Shown: positions 32,494 through 42,231 of the stretch, in pieces | Numbering within the stretch: the stretch's first letter is position 1 | Layout of the letters: every line of letters begins with the position of its first letter | Assembly (NCBI GenBank): GCA_017651245.1 | Contig: JAGCDQ010000002.1 | Coordinates: 1-64,000, forward strand | Source of the DNA: Bacteroidaceae bacterium | Lineage (GTDB): Bacteria; Bacteroidota; Bacteroidia; Bacteroidales; Bacteroidaceae | Length of the DNA: 64,000 nt | Direction: 5' to 3' | The notes under the pieces: generated by a model | What the model was told of the DNA's origin: nothing | What the model saw: only the letters and a program-made list of their open reading frames with translations | The model's database searches: none | Translations under genes and position numbers: made by a program

Positions 32494-33798
32494 TCAATCC
32501 TTCTTTGCTTCATGCTCACGGAGGAAGTCAGGTGTACGACGGAGGTATTCGTAGCCAAACTGGCAACGCAGACAATCACGACGCAGACAATACTGGTGAT
32601 GCAACTGAATGAGGGCTTGGCTATCAGCCGCATTCTCGCAAAGCACACCCGCCGCTGCCCAATTGCGGATGATGGCATTGTTCTCGGCTTTGAGCTGTTC
32701 CCAAAGAGAGAAAGCACGATCGCACAAGGCTTGGTCAGATTTGTATTTACCGTAAGCAAAGAGAATCGGGGCGACGCTGTTGATGACGATGAGTTCGATG
32801 GAAGCAGAGGAAAGCAGTTTTTCTATCGGTTTGGTCTCCTTTCCACCAAATGTGTAATGAGTGCGCCAATAGTCACTCACATGGGTAAGCAACAAAGCAT
32901 TTACTTCTGTAAGATTCTCAGCATTGAGCAATCGTGAAAGATTGAGCCGTTGTTCATAGTAGAGCATCGCAAGTTGAGCAATGCGGATGTGTGGAAAGTT
33001 CTGGGGTCGCAAACGGAGGAACTTCCATCTTTTGGCTTCAATCGGAGTGAGGGTGAACTTCTGACGAAGATAGCGGTATTCCCTTTGAAGTTTCAAGTAG
33101 TAATCATCCACGATATCCTCCTCCAACAGCCCTGCTTGTCCAAAAAATATTGCCTCTATCTGGAAAAGGTTATCACGATGTTTGCCCACTGCACTCATCG
33201 GAATGGAATGTGCCCATTGCTCAAACGCATCACCATTGATGCCAAAACCAAAATTGCGAGCAAGGGTGACGAAAAGGGTGTCCTCCCAATTCTTGTCAAG
33301 TGTCTCACGACGTTGCAGAATCTGGCGGGTACGTTCCTCGAAGCGTTCCAAGGTCAGAGAGGTCATCCAATTATGTATCAGAAACGTAGAAAGCGAACCC
33401 ACCACTTCTCGACAACGAGGGTTACCATCATTGCGACTCAATTTCTCATAGTTGTCCCTCACATAAGCAGGAACCGAGAGTTGCAGCTGGGGAATCTCCT
33501 GTCCATTGGGATAGAATAATTTCTGGTCAATCTCTTCAGCCACATGCAGGATGATGTTCTCATAGGCTGCATCTTGGTCGTGATGATGACGAAACCAATC
33601 GCTGGTTCGTTGGTGAATCTCAACATTCCCTACCCATACCGTACCATCCAGTTTCACTTTCGCATCCAGAAAGTCTGGTCCTGCATTCGTATTGTGCCGT
33701 CCAGGATTCAACACCTCCACGCATCGACCATCCGTCGTACGTAACTCGCACAACGGTAAAATCTTGTGTTTCCACACATAATGCAACAGTTGTTCCAT
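32494..33798 (-). CDS. DUF2851 family protein
   Basis: 434 aa cytosolic protein of the Bacteroidetes-wide DUF2851 family; function not known. Recognisable segments are the N-terminal LHYVWKHKILP, the conserved NPGRHNTNAGPDF and WVGNVEIHQRTSDWFRHHHD, and the C-terminal CLRRDCLRCQFGYEYL with its paired Cys. The Asp/Glu/His-rich N-terminal part resembles a nuclease-like core, but I would not assign activity. It is divergent from dapB. Confidence 0.87.
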   Translation of the reverse strand: MEQLLHYVWKHKILPLCELRTTDGRCVEVLNPGRHNTNAGPDFLDAKVKLDGTVWVGNVEIHQRTSDWFRHHHDQDAAYENIILHVAEEIDQKLFYPNGQEIPQLQLSVPAYVRDNYEKLSRNDGNPRCREVVGSLSTFLIHNWMTSLTLERFEERTRQILQRRETLDKNWEDTLFVTLARNFGFGINGDAFEQWAHSIPMSAVGKHRDNLFQIEAIFFGQAGLLEEDIVDDYYLKLQREYRYLRQKFTLTPIEAKRWKFLRLRPQNFPHIRIAQLAMLYYEQRLNLSRLLNAENLTEVNALLLTHVSDYWRTHYTFGGKETKPIEKLLSSASIELIVINSVAPILFAYGKYKSDQALCDRAFSLWEQLKAENNAIIRNWAAAGVLCENAADSQALIQLHHQYCLRRDCLRCQFGYEYLRRTPDFLREHEAKKD

Positions 33799-33820
33799 TG
33801 TTTTTGCATTAAATTTTGTT

Positions 33821-33858
33821 CAAAGGTACACAAAAAAGAGAAAAATCCCTATCTTTGC
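33821..33858. promoter_or_regulatory. Divergent -7 boxes of DUF2851 gene and dapB
   Basis: 33821-33828 reads TACCTTTG on the minus strand, 22 nt before the DUF2851 start. 33851-33858 reads TATCTTTG on the plus strand, 43 nt before the dapB ATG. Confidence 0.65.
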
Positions 33859-33901
33859 AGTGTTTTTTCAATCAATAGATCAAAAACAACGAACGGAAAC
33901 A

Positions 33902-34657
33902 ATGAAAATAGCACTGATAGGATACGGAAAAATGGGCAAGATGATTGAGCAGATTGCCCTGAATCGCGGTCACGAGATCGTGAGCATTATCGACATTGAC
34001 AACCAGGAGGACTTCGAAAGCGAGGCATTTGCCAGTGCGGATGTCGCCATCGAATTCACCACCCCACAAACTGCATACGGCAACTACCTAAAAGCTTGGA
34101 AGGCGGGAGTGAAAGTGGTGAGCGGTAGCACAGGTTGGCTGAAAGAGCATGGAGATGATGTGAAGAAAGCTTGTAGCGAAGGGGGCAAGACTCTTTTCTG
34201 GGCAAGCAACTATTCGATTGGCGTGGCAATCTTCAGTGCCATCAACAAGTATCTGGCAAGCATCATGAACCAGTTCCCCCAATATGACGTAAAGGAGGAG
34301 GAGACGCACCACATCCATAAACTCGACCACCCTTCAGGCACAGGCATCACGCTAGCTGAACAGATAGTGGAACGTCTAGACAGAAAAAAGGACTGGACAA
34401 TGGGCTATTTGCAACAGCCTGACGGAACCGTGGAGGGAAGTGATGAGGTGGCTGCCGATTTGTTGCCTATCAGTTCTATCCGTCGTGGCGAGGTGCCTGG
34501 CATTCATTCAATTACATGGAACAGCGAGGCAGACCAAATCACTATCACACATGATGCACACTCTCGTCAGGGCTTCGCGCTCGGTGCTGTCATCGCAGCA
34601 GAATTCACGGCTCAGCATGAAGGACTGCTAACAACAGACGACCTTTTCAAGTTCTAA
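33902..34657 (+). CDS. dapB: 4-Hydroxy-tetrahydrodipicolinate reductase
   Basis: Second committed step of lysine and diaminopimelate synthesis. The nucleotide-binding loop is ALIGYGKMGKM at the N-terminus, the substrate motif is EETHHIHKLDHPSGTG with the catalytic His pair and Lys. At 251 aa it is normal. The ATG at 33902 follows the promoter; a longer frame start at 33860 would lie on the transcription start. It leads the dapB-lepB-wbqC operon with 10 nt to lepB. Confidence 0.96.
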   Translation: MKIALIGYGKMGKMIEQIALNRGHEIVSIIDIDNQEDFESEAFASADVAIEFTTPQTAYGNYLKAWKAGVKVVSGSTGWLKEHGDDVKKACSEGGKTLFWASNYSIGVAIFSAINKYLASIMNQFPQYDVKEEETHHIHKLDHPSGTGITLAEQIVERLDRKKDWTMGYLQQPDGTVEGSDEVAADLLPISSIRRGEVPGIHSITWNSEADQITITHDAHSRQGFALGAVIAAEFTAQHEGLLTTDDLFKF

Positions 34658-34667
34658 GCATAGCATT

Positions 34668-36155
34668 ATGGGATTCAATTATAAAGATTTCAAGAAGACC
34701 CGTTCGGGTGAGAACGGAAAACCTGCATGGGCAGGATGGAAATGGGTGAAATTTGGTATAGCAACTCTCTGCTACCTAGCTTTCCTCTTATGGGTGAAAT
34801 CATGGTGGGGACTGATTGTCGTTCCATTCATCTATGATGCTTATATCAGCAAGAAAATCAAATGGACTTGGTGGAAAGAATTGGAAAGCGACATCGCACG
34901 CACCATCATGAGTTGGGTAGATGCCATTGTGTTTGCGTTGGTAGCTGTCTATTTCGTCAATAACTTCTTCTTCCAGAACTACCAGATACCTTCTTCTTCG
35001 TTGGAAAAAACGCTGATGACGGGCGACTTCCTCTTGGTGAGCAAGATGAGTTATGGTCCTCGCATTCCACAAACGCCATTGACGATGCCGCTGACACAGC
35101 ACACCATTCCGATGCTGAATTGCAAGTCATATATCGAATGGCCACAATGGGAATATCGTCGCGTGAAGGGGTTTGGCAAGGTGGAATATGGTGATATTGT
35201 GGTGTTCAACTATCCTGCTGGTGACACAGTGGCAATTAACTACAACGGAGATTTCTACAGCCTCTGCTATCAAGAGGGATGTATGGCCGCCAGTGAGCAA
35301 GGATATGAGGTGCCGCTGATGGAAACACTCTCTGCCGATGAACAGCAAAAGATGTGGGACCAACTCTATGGTATCGGCAAACAGATTGTGGAAACCAAAA
35401 CCAATATCTATGGTAGTGTGACGACTCGTCCTGCCGATCGTCGGGAGAATTATGTGAAGCGTTGTGTGGGATTGCCTGGTCAGACTTTGGAAATCAAGGA
35501 CAAGATCATCTACGTGGATGGCAAGAAGCAGGAAACCCCAACTTTTGCACAGTTCAACTATAAGGTTTACACACGTAACAGCCAAGTGCTTAACGATGAT
35601 ATGTGTGACGAGCTGAACATCAGCGATGAAGATCGTGACAAGATTCTTGACCATAACCAAGGCATTCCACTCACTCACATGGCTGTAGAGGCACTGAAAG
35701 CCAATAAGGAATTTTGTGATAGCGTGGTCGAAATCAAGGATGGCTATTGGGGCAACCTCTATCCGCTCAATCGCCAGTACGGTTGGACACGTGACAACTA
35801 TGGCCCTATCTGGATTCCAGCAAAAGGCAAGAGTGTAAAACTGACTCTCGACAATCTTCCCATTTACGAACGTCCAATCCGTGTATATGAGAATAACCAA
35901 CTGGAGGTGAAGGATGGTAAAATCTTCATCAACGGCAAGCAAACCGACGAATACACCTTCAAAATGGATTACTACTGGATGATGGGTGACAACCGCCACA
36001 ACTCAGCAGACAGCCGTTATTGGGGCTTTGTACCAGAAGACCACGTGGTGGGCAAACCGCTCTTTATCTGGCTCTCGTTGATAACCGACCGTTACGGGAA
36101 ATCACATGGCGTTCGTTGGAGCCGTCTGTTCACATGGGTGGATAACATCAAGTAA
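34668..36155 (+). CDS. lepB: Signal peptidase I
   Basis: Cleaves signal peptides of exported proteins at the inner membrane. Two or three N-terminal hydrophobic segments (residues about 25-65 and 85-105) anchor it. The catalytic Ser is in YQIPSSSLEKTL (Ser111) and the general-base Lys in NYVKRCVGLPGQ (Lys264); the GDNRHNSADSRYWGFV box is present. At 495 aa it is much longer than E. coli LepB; about 150 residues separate Ser and Lys, and another long insert lies between Lys and the GDN box, as in other Bacteroidales. Stop and next start overlap (TAATG). Confidence 0.95.
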   Translation: MGFNYKDFKKTRSGENGKPAWAGWKWVKFGIATLCYLAFLLWVKSWWGLIVVPFIYDAYISKKIKWTWWKELESDIARTIMSWVDAIVFALVAVYFVNNFFFQNYQIPSSSLEKTLMTGDFLLVSKMSYGPRIPQTPLTMPLTQHTIPMLNCKSYIEWPQWEYRRVKGFGKVEYGDIVVFNYPAGDTVAINYNGDFYSLCYQEGCMAASEQGYEVPLMETLSADEQQKMWDQLYGIGKQIVETKTNIYGSVTTRPADRRENYVKRCVGLPGQTLEIKDKIIYVDGKKQETPTFAQFNYKVYTRNSQVLNDDMCDELNISDEDRDKILDHNQGIPLTHMAVEALKANKEFCDSVVEIKDGYWGNLYPLNRQYGWTRDNYGPIWIPAKGKSVKLTLDNLPIYERPIRVYENNQLEVKDGKIFINGKQTDEYTFKMDYYWMMGDNRHNSADSRYWGFVPEDHVVGKPLFIWLSLITDRYGKSHGVRWSRLFTWVDNIK

Positions 36156-36724
36156 TGGTACTACCAAGCGCATATCTCCCTCCTATATCATGGTTCGCTC
36201 ATTTGCTGACGGGCGAACCTATTTTCATTGAGCAGTACGAGAACTATCAAAAGCAGACCATCCGCAACCGATGTACCATCGACTCACCGAATGGTCCGCT
36301 TCATTTAACCATACCCATTGACAAGAGCAATTTCGCTGCTAGCGGAAAATGTCTGATGAAAGATGTGCGCATCAGTACACACTCTGATTGGCAACATCAA
36401 CATTGGTATGCACTTGAGACCACCTACTTCAACTCCCCTTTCTTTGAATATCTTCAAGACGATTTCCGTCCTTTTTACGAAAAGAAATGGAACTTCCTTA
36501 TGGACTTCAACGAAGCACTTATTGCCAAATGTTGTGAGTTCCTTGACATTCATCCGACCCTTCAAAGATCGGAAGCCTATACAGGCATCACTTCTATCAT
36601 TGACTTCCAACCCCAACCTTATTATCAAGTCTTTCAGCAGAAACATGGCTTTCTCCCCAACCTCTCCATCATTGACCTTATTTTCAACATGGGGAATGAA
36701 AGCATCATCCTCCTGCGGAAATGA
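36155..36724 (+). CDS. WbqC-like family protein
   Basis: 189 aa of the WbqC family, which is associated with surface polysaccharide gene sets but has no firmly known reaction. Typical segments are YLPPISWFAHLL near the start, YQKQTIRNRCTI and TYFNSPFFEYLQDDF. It is translationally coupled to lepB by a one-base overlap, an arrangement seen in other Bacteroidales as far as I recall. A long hairpin covers its stop codon. Confidence 0.85.
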   Translation: MVLPSAYLPPISWFAHLLTGEPIFIEQYENYQKQTIRNRCTIDSPNGPLHLTIPIDKSNFAASGKCLMKDVRISTHSDWQHQHWYALETTYFNSPFFEYLQDDFRPFYEKKWNFLMDFNEALIAKCCEFLDIHPTLQRSEAYTGITSIIDFQPQPYYQVFQQKHGFLPNLSIIDLIFNMGNESIILLRK

Positions 36725-36740
36725 ACCCGAGGAGGATGAT
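36704..36740. terminator. Terminator-like hairpin over the WbqC stop codon
   Basis: ATCATCCTCCT (36704-36714) pairs perfectly with AGGAGGATGAT (36730-36740) across a 15-nt loop that contains the TGA stop. No T tract follows, so it may protect or pause the transcript instead of ending it alone. Confidence 0.6.
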
Positions 36741-36776
36741 ACATGATATTTCGAGAAACTATTGGCAACTCCCTCT

Positions 36777-37499
36777 TTACACAATTATATTCTGTATGCG
36801 TGGAAGAAGCTCTACAGTTTCTTTCTTCAGTGCTTTGGCGTTAATGGCTTGCTGGAAATTTGACAATGAATGAAGGTCGGAACCAAAGAAACTATAATAC
36901 CCTTTCGACAACATCATCAGTGCTTTTTCCTGTGCAGTCCTTCCATAACCACCAGCCAAAGAAACCATGTTCATCTGCAACTTCACACCTTTCGAATACA
37001 AATAATCATAGTCGGAATCTCCCATATAGCGATAACGTTCGGGATGAGCAAGAATAGGTTGGTAACCCTTCTCCTTGACACGTTCCAACGTTCCGTGCAG
37101 GTCAATAGGAGGCTGGTAGTAAGAGGTTTCCACCAGAAGATGGTCACCCTTCGGACCTATCGGTAGCAATTCATTAGCTTCCAGACGCTCATTAAAGAGA
37201 TTATCCATCATATTCTCTGCTGCCAGATTCAGCTTCACTGTTCCACGATAAGCCTCCTGCAACTCCTCATAACGCTCACGCAATTCTTCTATTGTGTTGG
37301 GCATATCTTCCATAATATGAGGAGTGAGCCACACCTCCTTGATGCCTATCTTCTCGTAATAAGCAAGGACGTCGAGGGAATCCTCCAATGTTTGGATTCC
37401 ATCATCCACACCGGGGAGAATGTGACTGTGCCAATCCGTTGCACCCTTGAAGATGCCCGTATTAACTAGTTTCTTTTTAGTACAGAAGAAAGAAAACAT
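36777..37499 (-). CDS. CpsB/CapC-type tyrosine-protein phosphatase (PHP fold)
   Basis: Metal-dependent phosphatase of the PHP superfamily, 240 aa, that dephosphorylates tyrosine kinases controlling polysaccharide export. Metal ligands are visible in TDWHSHILPGVDDG, in EVWLTPHIME, in PILAHPERYRY and in FFGSDLHS. It is the last gene of the export operon, 34 nt after the Wzz gene. The Wzz-like protein here lacks a fused kinase, so its kinase partner must lie elsewhere or be absent. Confidence 0.87.
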   Translation of the reverse strand: MFSFFCTKKKLVNTGIFKGATDWHSHILPGVDDGIQTLEDSLDVLAYYEKIGIKEVWLTPHIMEDMPNTIEELRERYEELQEAYRGTVKLNLAAENMMDNLFNERLEANELLPIGPKGDHLLVETSYYQPPIDLHGTLERVKEKGYQPILAHPERYRYMGDSDYDYLYSKGVKLQMNMVSLAGGYGRTAQEKALMMLSKGYYSFFGSDLHSLSNFQQAINAKALKKETVELLPRIQNIIV

Positions 37500-37533
37500 A
37501 AATAATCCCTATTTAGTCATTTGTTTGTTAATG

Positions 37534-38634
37534 TCAAGAAAGACCGAGAAGCAGCTTCAACTGATCTTCTTTATAAAGAATCCATATAGAGGTACCAATG
37601 AAAGCGAGGAAGAGAGCTATCAACACCATTTTACTACGTGCAGGTCCAGATTTCTTGACAGGCACAGTAGCACGTTGCAAAGTCGTGAACGAAGGAGTTT
37701 CTTCCTGCACTTTGGTTTCAGCCAACAATAATCGCTGCGCCATCGCATTGTAGGCATTATATTTCAGTTGCATGTCATTCTCCAAATCCATCAGTTTCGT
37801 TCGATCGCTCTGATATATAATATCCTGATGGGCATCAGCATAAGCTGCGTATTTCTTGCGAGCCTCATCGTAAAGAACCTTTGCATCAGCGGTTAGTTTC
37901 TGATTATATTCCACATCCACACGTGCCTTCTGGGTACGATAGTCGGTGATAAACTCTTGCAGACGAGTCTGTACAGAATCTGCTATAGTCGCACAAATGA
38001 GAGGGTCTTGATCTATCACCTCAATGGAAATCACCAAAGTCTTGTTATCAACATCGCATATTACTTTCTTTTCGAGAAACTTCGCAATATTTGTTTGCTG
38101 TTTCGTCAATTGGAAAGGGTCGATTTTCTTCTCTTCAATAGTTTTCTCTTCGGTAGAAAAAATACTTGCCACCCCTTCCATTGCTACCCCGATGACAGAT
38201 GTCCACCATGGTACTTTCTGATCATTCATCAAATAATCATAATAAGTCATTGTACGAGTACTATCCTTCTTATGTACAGGGATATTGAATAGACTTATCT
38301 TAAAATCTGTAGAATTCACGACATCTGGATACAATATTGGATAGAGTGCCTCTGACCCCATAGTTCCAGACCCCATCCTTAAACCGAACTGATTGGCAAG
38401 CACGCTCAAAGAATTTGTACTACGACTAGTGGACAACTCTGGTGCCAATTGTACTTCACAAGTATAATAATTAGGAAGTGATAGCGTATAAATACATGCC
38501 AAAACAAAAACAACAGGAAGCACCTTCCAATAAAGGTTCTTGCGCTTCTTGAAAGCATCAAACATGGCCTTAAAATCAATATGACTCTCCTCTTCCCCCT
38601 TTTTCGGCTCTATATACTGCTTTTGATTATCCAT
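37534..38634 (-). CDS. Wzz-type polysaccharide chain-length/co-polymerase protein
   Basis: 366 aa inner-membrane protein with one helix near residues 37-55 (VLPVVFVLACIYTLSLP) and one near 340-358 (KMVLIALFLAFIGTSIWIL), enclosing a large periplasmic coiled-coil region. This is the Wzz/PCP layout. There is no C-terminal Walker-type BY-kinase. It sits between the SLBB export porin and the phosphatase in one operon. Confidence 0.86.
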   Translation of the reverse strand: MDNQKQYIEPKKGEEESHIDFKAMFDAFKKRKNLYWKVLPVVFVLACIYTLSLPNYYTCEVQLAPELSTSRSTNSLSVLANQFGLRMGSGTMGSEALYPILYPDVVNSTDFKISLFNIPVHKKDSTRTMTYYDYLMNDQKVPWWTSVIGVAMEGVASIFSTEEKTIEEKKIDPFQLTKQQTNIAKFLEKKVICDVDNKTLVISIEVIDQDPLICATIADSVQTRLQEFITDYRTQKARVDVEYNQKLTADAKVLYDEARKKYAAYADAHQDIIYQSDRTKLMDLENDMQLKYNAYNAMAQRLLLAETKVQEETPSFTTLQRATVPVKKSGPARSKMVLIALFLAFIGTSIWILYKEDQLKLLLGLS

Positions 38635-38651
38635 AATGATTGTTATGTAAT

Positions 38652-41096
38652 TTATTTCGTCAGGTATGAAATCAAAGCAACCATTGTTGCAAGCGGACTC
38701 AATATGCCACCAATTGTAGTTATGGTACTCACATCAAAGTGCTTCTTCTTTTTGCTTGGTACAACAATTTCACTACCAGGCTCTACACCTGATGCCCGAG
38801 ACAAACGACTCATCATACCATTCTGATAAATGATGAAAGTTTTCTTTTTCTTGGCAGACTGGCTGTATCCTCCAGCATTGTTAATATACCATTTAGCACT
38901 TTTTCCTTCCACATATGTCACAGTATTGGGGAACTGGACGTCTCCAGAAATCCTTACTGTTCCATTGTATTCAGGAATGTCTATATGGTCATTTTCACGC
39001 AATACTATATCATATCTACTACCTGGCTCTTTCAACGCCTTCTCCAAATCAATACCAATAGGATAAGTATTATCCAATTCCATTTTATTCCAAGAAATAG
39101 AGTCTTTCCCGTCCCAACTATTGCGGAGAGCCTCTAACACTGCTTGCTTACGCACACGTTCCTCATCATTCATCTGACGTATCAACCGGGCACCCTTAAT
39201 ATAAGCATCTTGTGTTACGCCCCCTGCCATCTTGATAGCATCCGTCAAACGAAGGTTCTTCTTCTCCAAAGTGAATGCACCCTCATAGTTCACTTCACCT
39301 GTTACGGTAATGTTTTTAGGCATCACATAACCTGGGCTACGACGAACATGCACCACATCATAAGGCTCCAAAATGAAATTGCGATTATTATTAATCACTA
39401 AACCATCCTTAATATCAAACTGGAAAGTCTCAGAAATATTACGTGTCTTCTCTGTTGAATATGGGTCATTGATACGGCGGCTCACATCCACGCGTGCCAG
39501 AGATGCCCCATCACGCAAACCACCAGCCTGCACAATCAGGTCTTCAATGGTTGTGTTATCGGCATATTCATAAGTGCCGGGAGTCATCACCTCTCCCGTA
39601 ATAGTAAAGAAACGTTCCTTTCGAAGCTCCTCTTGAGTTGGGATAAACACTACATCTTCGTTCTTCAATGGGACATCTGCCACTGTTCCATCCATGATAC
39701 CTTTTACATCAATCGGAATAACTTCCAACGTACGGTCTTCCTTTAAACGATGAATAATAGCGTGATCCAAGAATGCATCCTCGGTCAAACCATCTGCAGC
39801 TTGAATAAGCGTACGCACTGAACACACATCACCACTGATGTTAAACTGTCCAGGACGGAACACTGCACCCCTGATTTCCACCATATTATCATAACGGTTG
39901 AGAATTGCATCTACTGATACGGCATCACCATCGTCAATAGTAAAGGCATTCATCTCGAACTCATCAATATTGTGCACAGTGTATCGTTCACCACTCTGAC
40001 GAACCAAACGGATTGATTTTTTGTATGCATCACCTGTATAACCACCTGCATATTTGAGCAGAGTACCTACGGTTTCCGTTTTGCGCATCTCATAGAACAT
40101 TGGACGCTTCACATTACCTGTGATACCAACCAAACAATCATAGGGCTCAATGTGAATGACATCATCATCCTCCAGATTGATGTTACCTGCCAATCTTCCG
40201 TTCAAAAGATATTCATAGAAATCGACAACCGTCACCAATCTTCCACCTCTAAATACCTTAATGTTACGTAACGTACCAAGCGGTTTAATGCCACCAGCCA
40301 TAGAGACTGCATGGAAAACAGTGGAGAATGAAGTCATCTTATAAGTGCCAGGATTGTTCACTTCGCCCATGACATGCACCATAATAGAACGAACCTGTCC
40401 TAAAGTAAGACGAACACTTGAACCCTGATAATGTCTGCCTAAAGTTGCTTTGATTTTGTTCTGAGCTGCAGCCACTGTAAGACCATTCACATAGATAGGA
40501 CCAATGCCTGGCACGGTAATGGTTCCCTCTGGGGAAACCGTATGAACCAATGTTCTTTGAGCCTCTCCATAAATGTCAATCACCAATTGGTCACCTACAC
40601 CCACTACATAGTTTTGAGGGGTTGGAACATTGGGGTTCACCGATATTCTGCGGAATTGGTCATGACCGAACACACGCTTTCCTGCGGTTTCTCCCTGTAC
40701 ATTCTGTGCGGACAGCACATCTCGTTCTGCATCAGCATGCTCTTCTGCTGCATCCGTATATATTTCACCCGTTGTACCAAGACGAGCTGTCGTCACTTCC
40801 TGAGAAGTCGTTCCATCACCATTTCCTTGCATACGGTCTGACACCATGGAAACAGCTCCATCTGCAGCAGCTGACAAACCTTGATTATTAATCTGCGAAT
40901 CATACTGATTACGGATTCTGCGTATCTGCTCCATTTGCACGCCACGTTGCATCAAGCCTGTAACAATTTGAGATTGACTCGTTCCCGCCCGCGTTTCCCT
41001 CGAGATATACGCCAATACCTGCGAGTCTGACATCTGCGCAAAAGCACCGCATATTGTCGTAAAACACAATATCGTTGCCAAGAATGCTCTTTTCAT
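38652..41096 (-). CDS. Wza-like polysaccharide export protein with SLBB repeats
   Basis: 814 aa outer-membrane export protein. A signal peptide (ending ICGAFAQ, no lipobox) leads to a Poly_export domain (residues about 165-250: VVGVGDQLVIDIYGEAQ) and then about six SLBB units, recognisable by GEV/GDV-x-x-PG/NP openings, e.g. MGEVNNPGTYKM, RGAVFRPGQFNI, TGEVMTPGTYEY and SGDVQFPNTVTY. A hydrophobic C-terminal segment follows. It heads an SLBB-Wzz-CpsB export operon. I chose the ATG at 41096, three codons inside the longest frame. Confidence 0.9.
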   Translation of the reverse strand: MKRAFLATILCFTTICGAFAQMSDSQVLAYISRETRAGTSQSQIVTGLMQRGVQMEQIRRIRNQYDSQINNQGLSAAADGAVSMVSDRMQGNGDGTTSQEVTTARLGTTGEIYTDAAEEHADAERDVLSAQNVQGETAGKRVFGHDQFRRISVNPNVPTPQNYVVGVGDQLVIDIYGEAQRTLVHTVSPEGTITVPGIGPIYVNGLTVAAAQNKIKATLGRHYQGSSVRLTLGQVRSIMVHVMGEVNNPGTYKMTSFSTVFHAVSMAGGIKPLGTLRNIKVFRGGRLVTVVDFYEYLLNGRLAGNINLEDDDVIHIEPYDCLVGITGNVKRPMFYEMRKTETVGTLLKYAGGYTGDAYKKSIRLVRQSGERYTVHNIDEFEMNAFTIDDGDAVSVDAILNRYDNMVEIRGAVFRPGQFNISGDVCSVRTLIQAADGLTEDAFLDHAIIHRLKEDRTLEVIPIDVKGIMDGTVADVPLKNEDVVFIPTQEELRKERFFTITGEVMTPGTYEYADNTTIEDLIVQAGGLRDGASLARVDVSRRINDPYSTEKTRNISETFQFDIKDGLVINNNRNFILEPYDVVHVRRSPGYVMPKNITVTGEVNYEGAFTLEKKNLRLTDAIKMAGGVTQDAYIKGARLIRQMNDEERVRKQAVLEALRNSWDGKDSISWNKMELDNTYPIGIDLEKALKEPGSRYDIVLRENDHIDIPEYNGTVRISGDVQFPNTVTYVEGKSAKWYINNAGGYSQSAKKKKTFIIYQNGMMSRLSRASGVEPGSEIVVPSKKKKHFDVSTITTIGGILSPLATMVALISYLTK

Positions 41097-41186
41097 ATTT
41101 TCCATGTATGCTATCTCCGAATTTGTTTGAGGGGACTTATTGCGCCAATTTCAATCTCAATTGGACACACATACCCATATTCGATG

Positions 41187-41268
41187 CAAAGATACTACTT
41201 TTTTTCTGCCCCGATGGTGAAAAGTTGTCTTTTTTTATTAAAAAACAAAAAAGATTTAATAATTTTGC
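41187..41268. promoter_or_regulatory. Divergent -7 boxes of export operon and glsA-like gene
   Basis: 41187-41194 reads TATCTTTG on the minus strand (export operon, leader about 85 nt). 41261-41268 reads TAATTTTG on the plus strand, 16 nt before the ATG at 41285. Confidence 0.6.
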
Positions 41269-41284
41269 ACGACATTTCTGTATT

Positions 41285-42169
41285 ATGGCGATCGAAGGAG
41301 AAGAATTTCGAGTGGACGTGGACCAAGTGTTGAAGGACAAGCTCGGCAAGAAATCCAAGTTTGTTCCTCAATTTTTGGTGTCATGGCTGAAGAGGATTAT
41401 CCATCAGGACTGGATGAACGTGCACCTGTGCGGCGAGGGGAAAGGACAAGTGGGCGTGGAATGGTTGGACGGATGCTTGAAATACCTGAACTGCACGACA
41501 AAGGTGCAGACCAACATCAACGGGGTTGTCCAAGAGGGATTGGATGCGCTGCCTGGCAATGAGGGCGGACGTTACTTCACCATCGTGAGCAATCACCCGT
41601 TGGGAGGACAGGACGGTATTGCGTTGGGTTCCATCATCTGTCACAAATACGACAGTCAGATGGTGTATCTGGTGAACGACATCCTGATGAGCTTCAAGGG
41701 ATTGGCGCCACTCTGCGTACCTATCAACAAGACGGGGCGCAACAGTAGGAACTTTCCCAAGATGGTGGAGGCGGCGTTCCAGTCGCCCAAGAACGTGGTG
41801 ATGTTCCCAGCCGGACTCTGCTCCCGTAAAGGGGAGGATGATGTCATCAAGGATTTGGAATGGAAGAAGACTTTCATCACCAAGACGGTGCAATACCAGC
41901 GCGACGTGATTCCCGTTCATTTCTCGGGTCACAATTCCGACCGGTTCTACAACATTGCCCGTTGGTGCAAGCGTCTGCACATCAAGTTCAACATCGCCAT
42001 GCTCTATCTGGCAGACGAGATGTACAAGAATCAGGGGAAAACCTTCACGGTCACGTTCGGAGAGCCCATCCCCTGGCAGACTTTCGACAAATCGAAGACG
42101 CCGAACGAATGGGCGCAGTGGGTGAAGGAAAAGGTCTATCAGCTCGACCCCGGCAATGCGTCGGCATGA
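41285..42169 (+). CDS. PlsC-domain O-acyltransferase, GlsA-like
   Basis: 294 aa acyltransferase. The catalytic motif NHPLGGQDGI (His-x4-Asp type), the acceptor-site segment PINKTGRNSR and the FPAGLCSRK motif are present. Beside a GNAT-type GlsB-like gene, it matches GlsA, the O-acyltransferase that adds the second fatty acid to N-acyl glycine in Bacteroides glycine lipids. Without the neighbour it could be called a generic lysophosphatidate acyltransferase. The ATG at 41285 follows the promoter; the longer frame starts inside the divergent gene's leader. Confidence 0.8.
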   Translation: MAIEGEEFRVDVDQVLKDKLGKKSKFVPQFLVSWLKRIIHQDWMNVHLCGEGKGQVGVEWLDGCLKYLNCTTKVQTNINGVVQEGLDALPGNEGGRYFTIVSNHPLGGQDGIALGSIICHKYDSQMVYLVNDILMSFKGLAPLCVPINKTGRNSRNFPKMVEAAFQSPKNVVMFPAGLCSRKGEDDVIKDLEWKKTFITKTVQYQRDVIPVHFSGHNSDRFYNIARWCKRLHIKFNIAMLYLADEMYKNQGKTFTVTFGEPIPWQTFDKSKTPNEWAQWVKEKVYQLDPGNASA

Positions 42170-42231
42170 CGAAAAGAACACTGGCGTAGCAGGGCGAAGC
42201 AGCACAACAACGAATTAGGAAAAATCAAAAT

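Noticed and set aside
41285-42169. Lysophosphatidate acyltransferase of phospholipid synthesis
   Set aside because: Possible by motif, but the adjacent GNAT OlsB-type gene makes the glycine-lipid role more likely.
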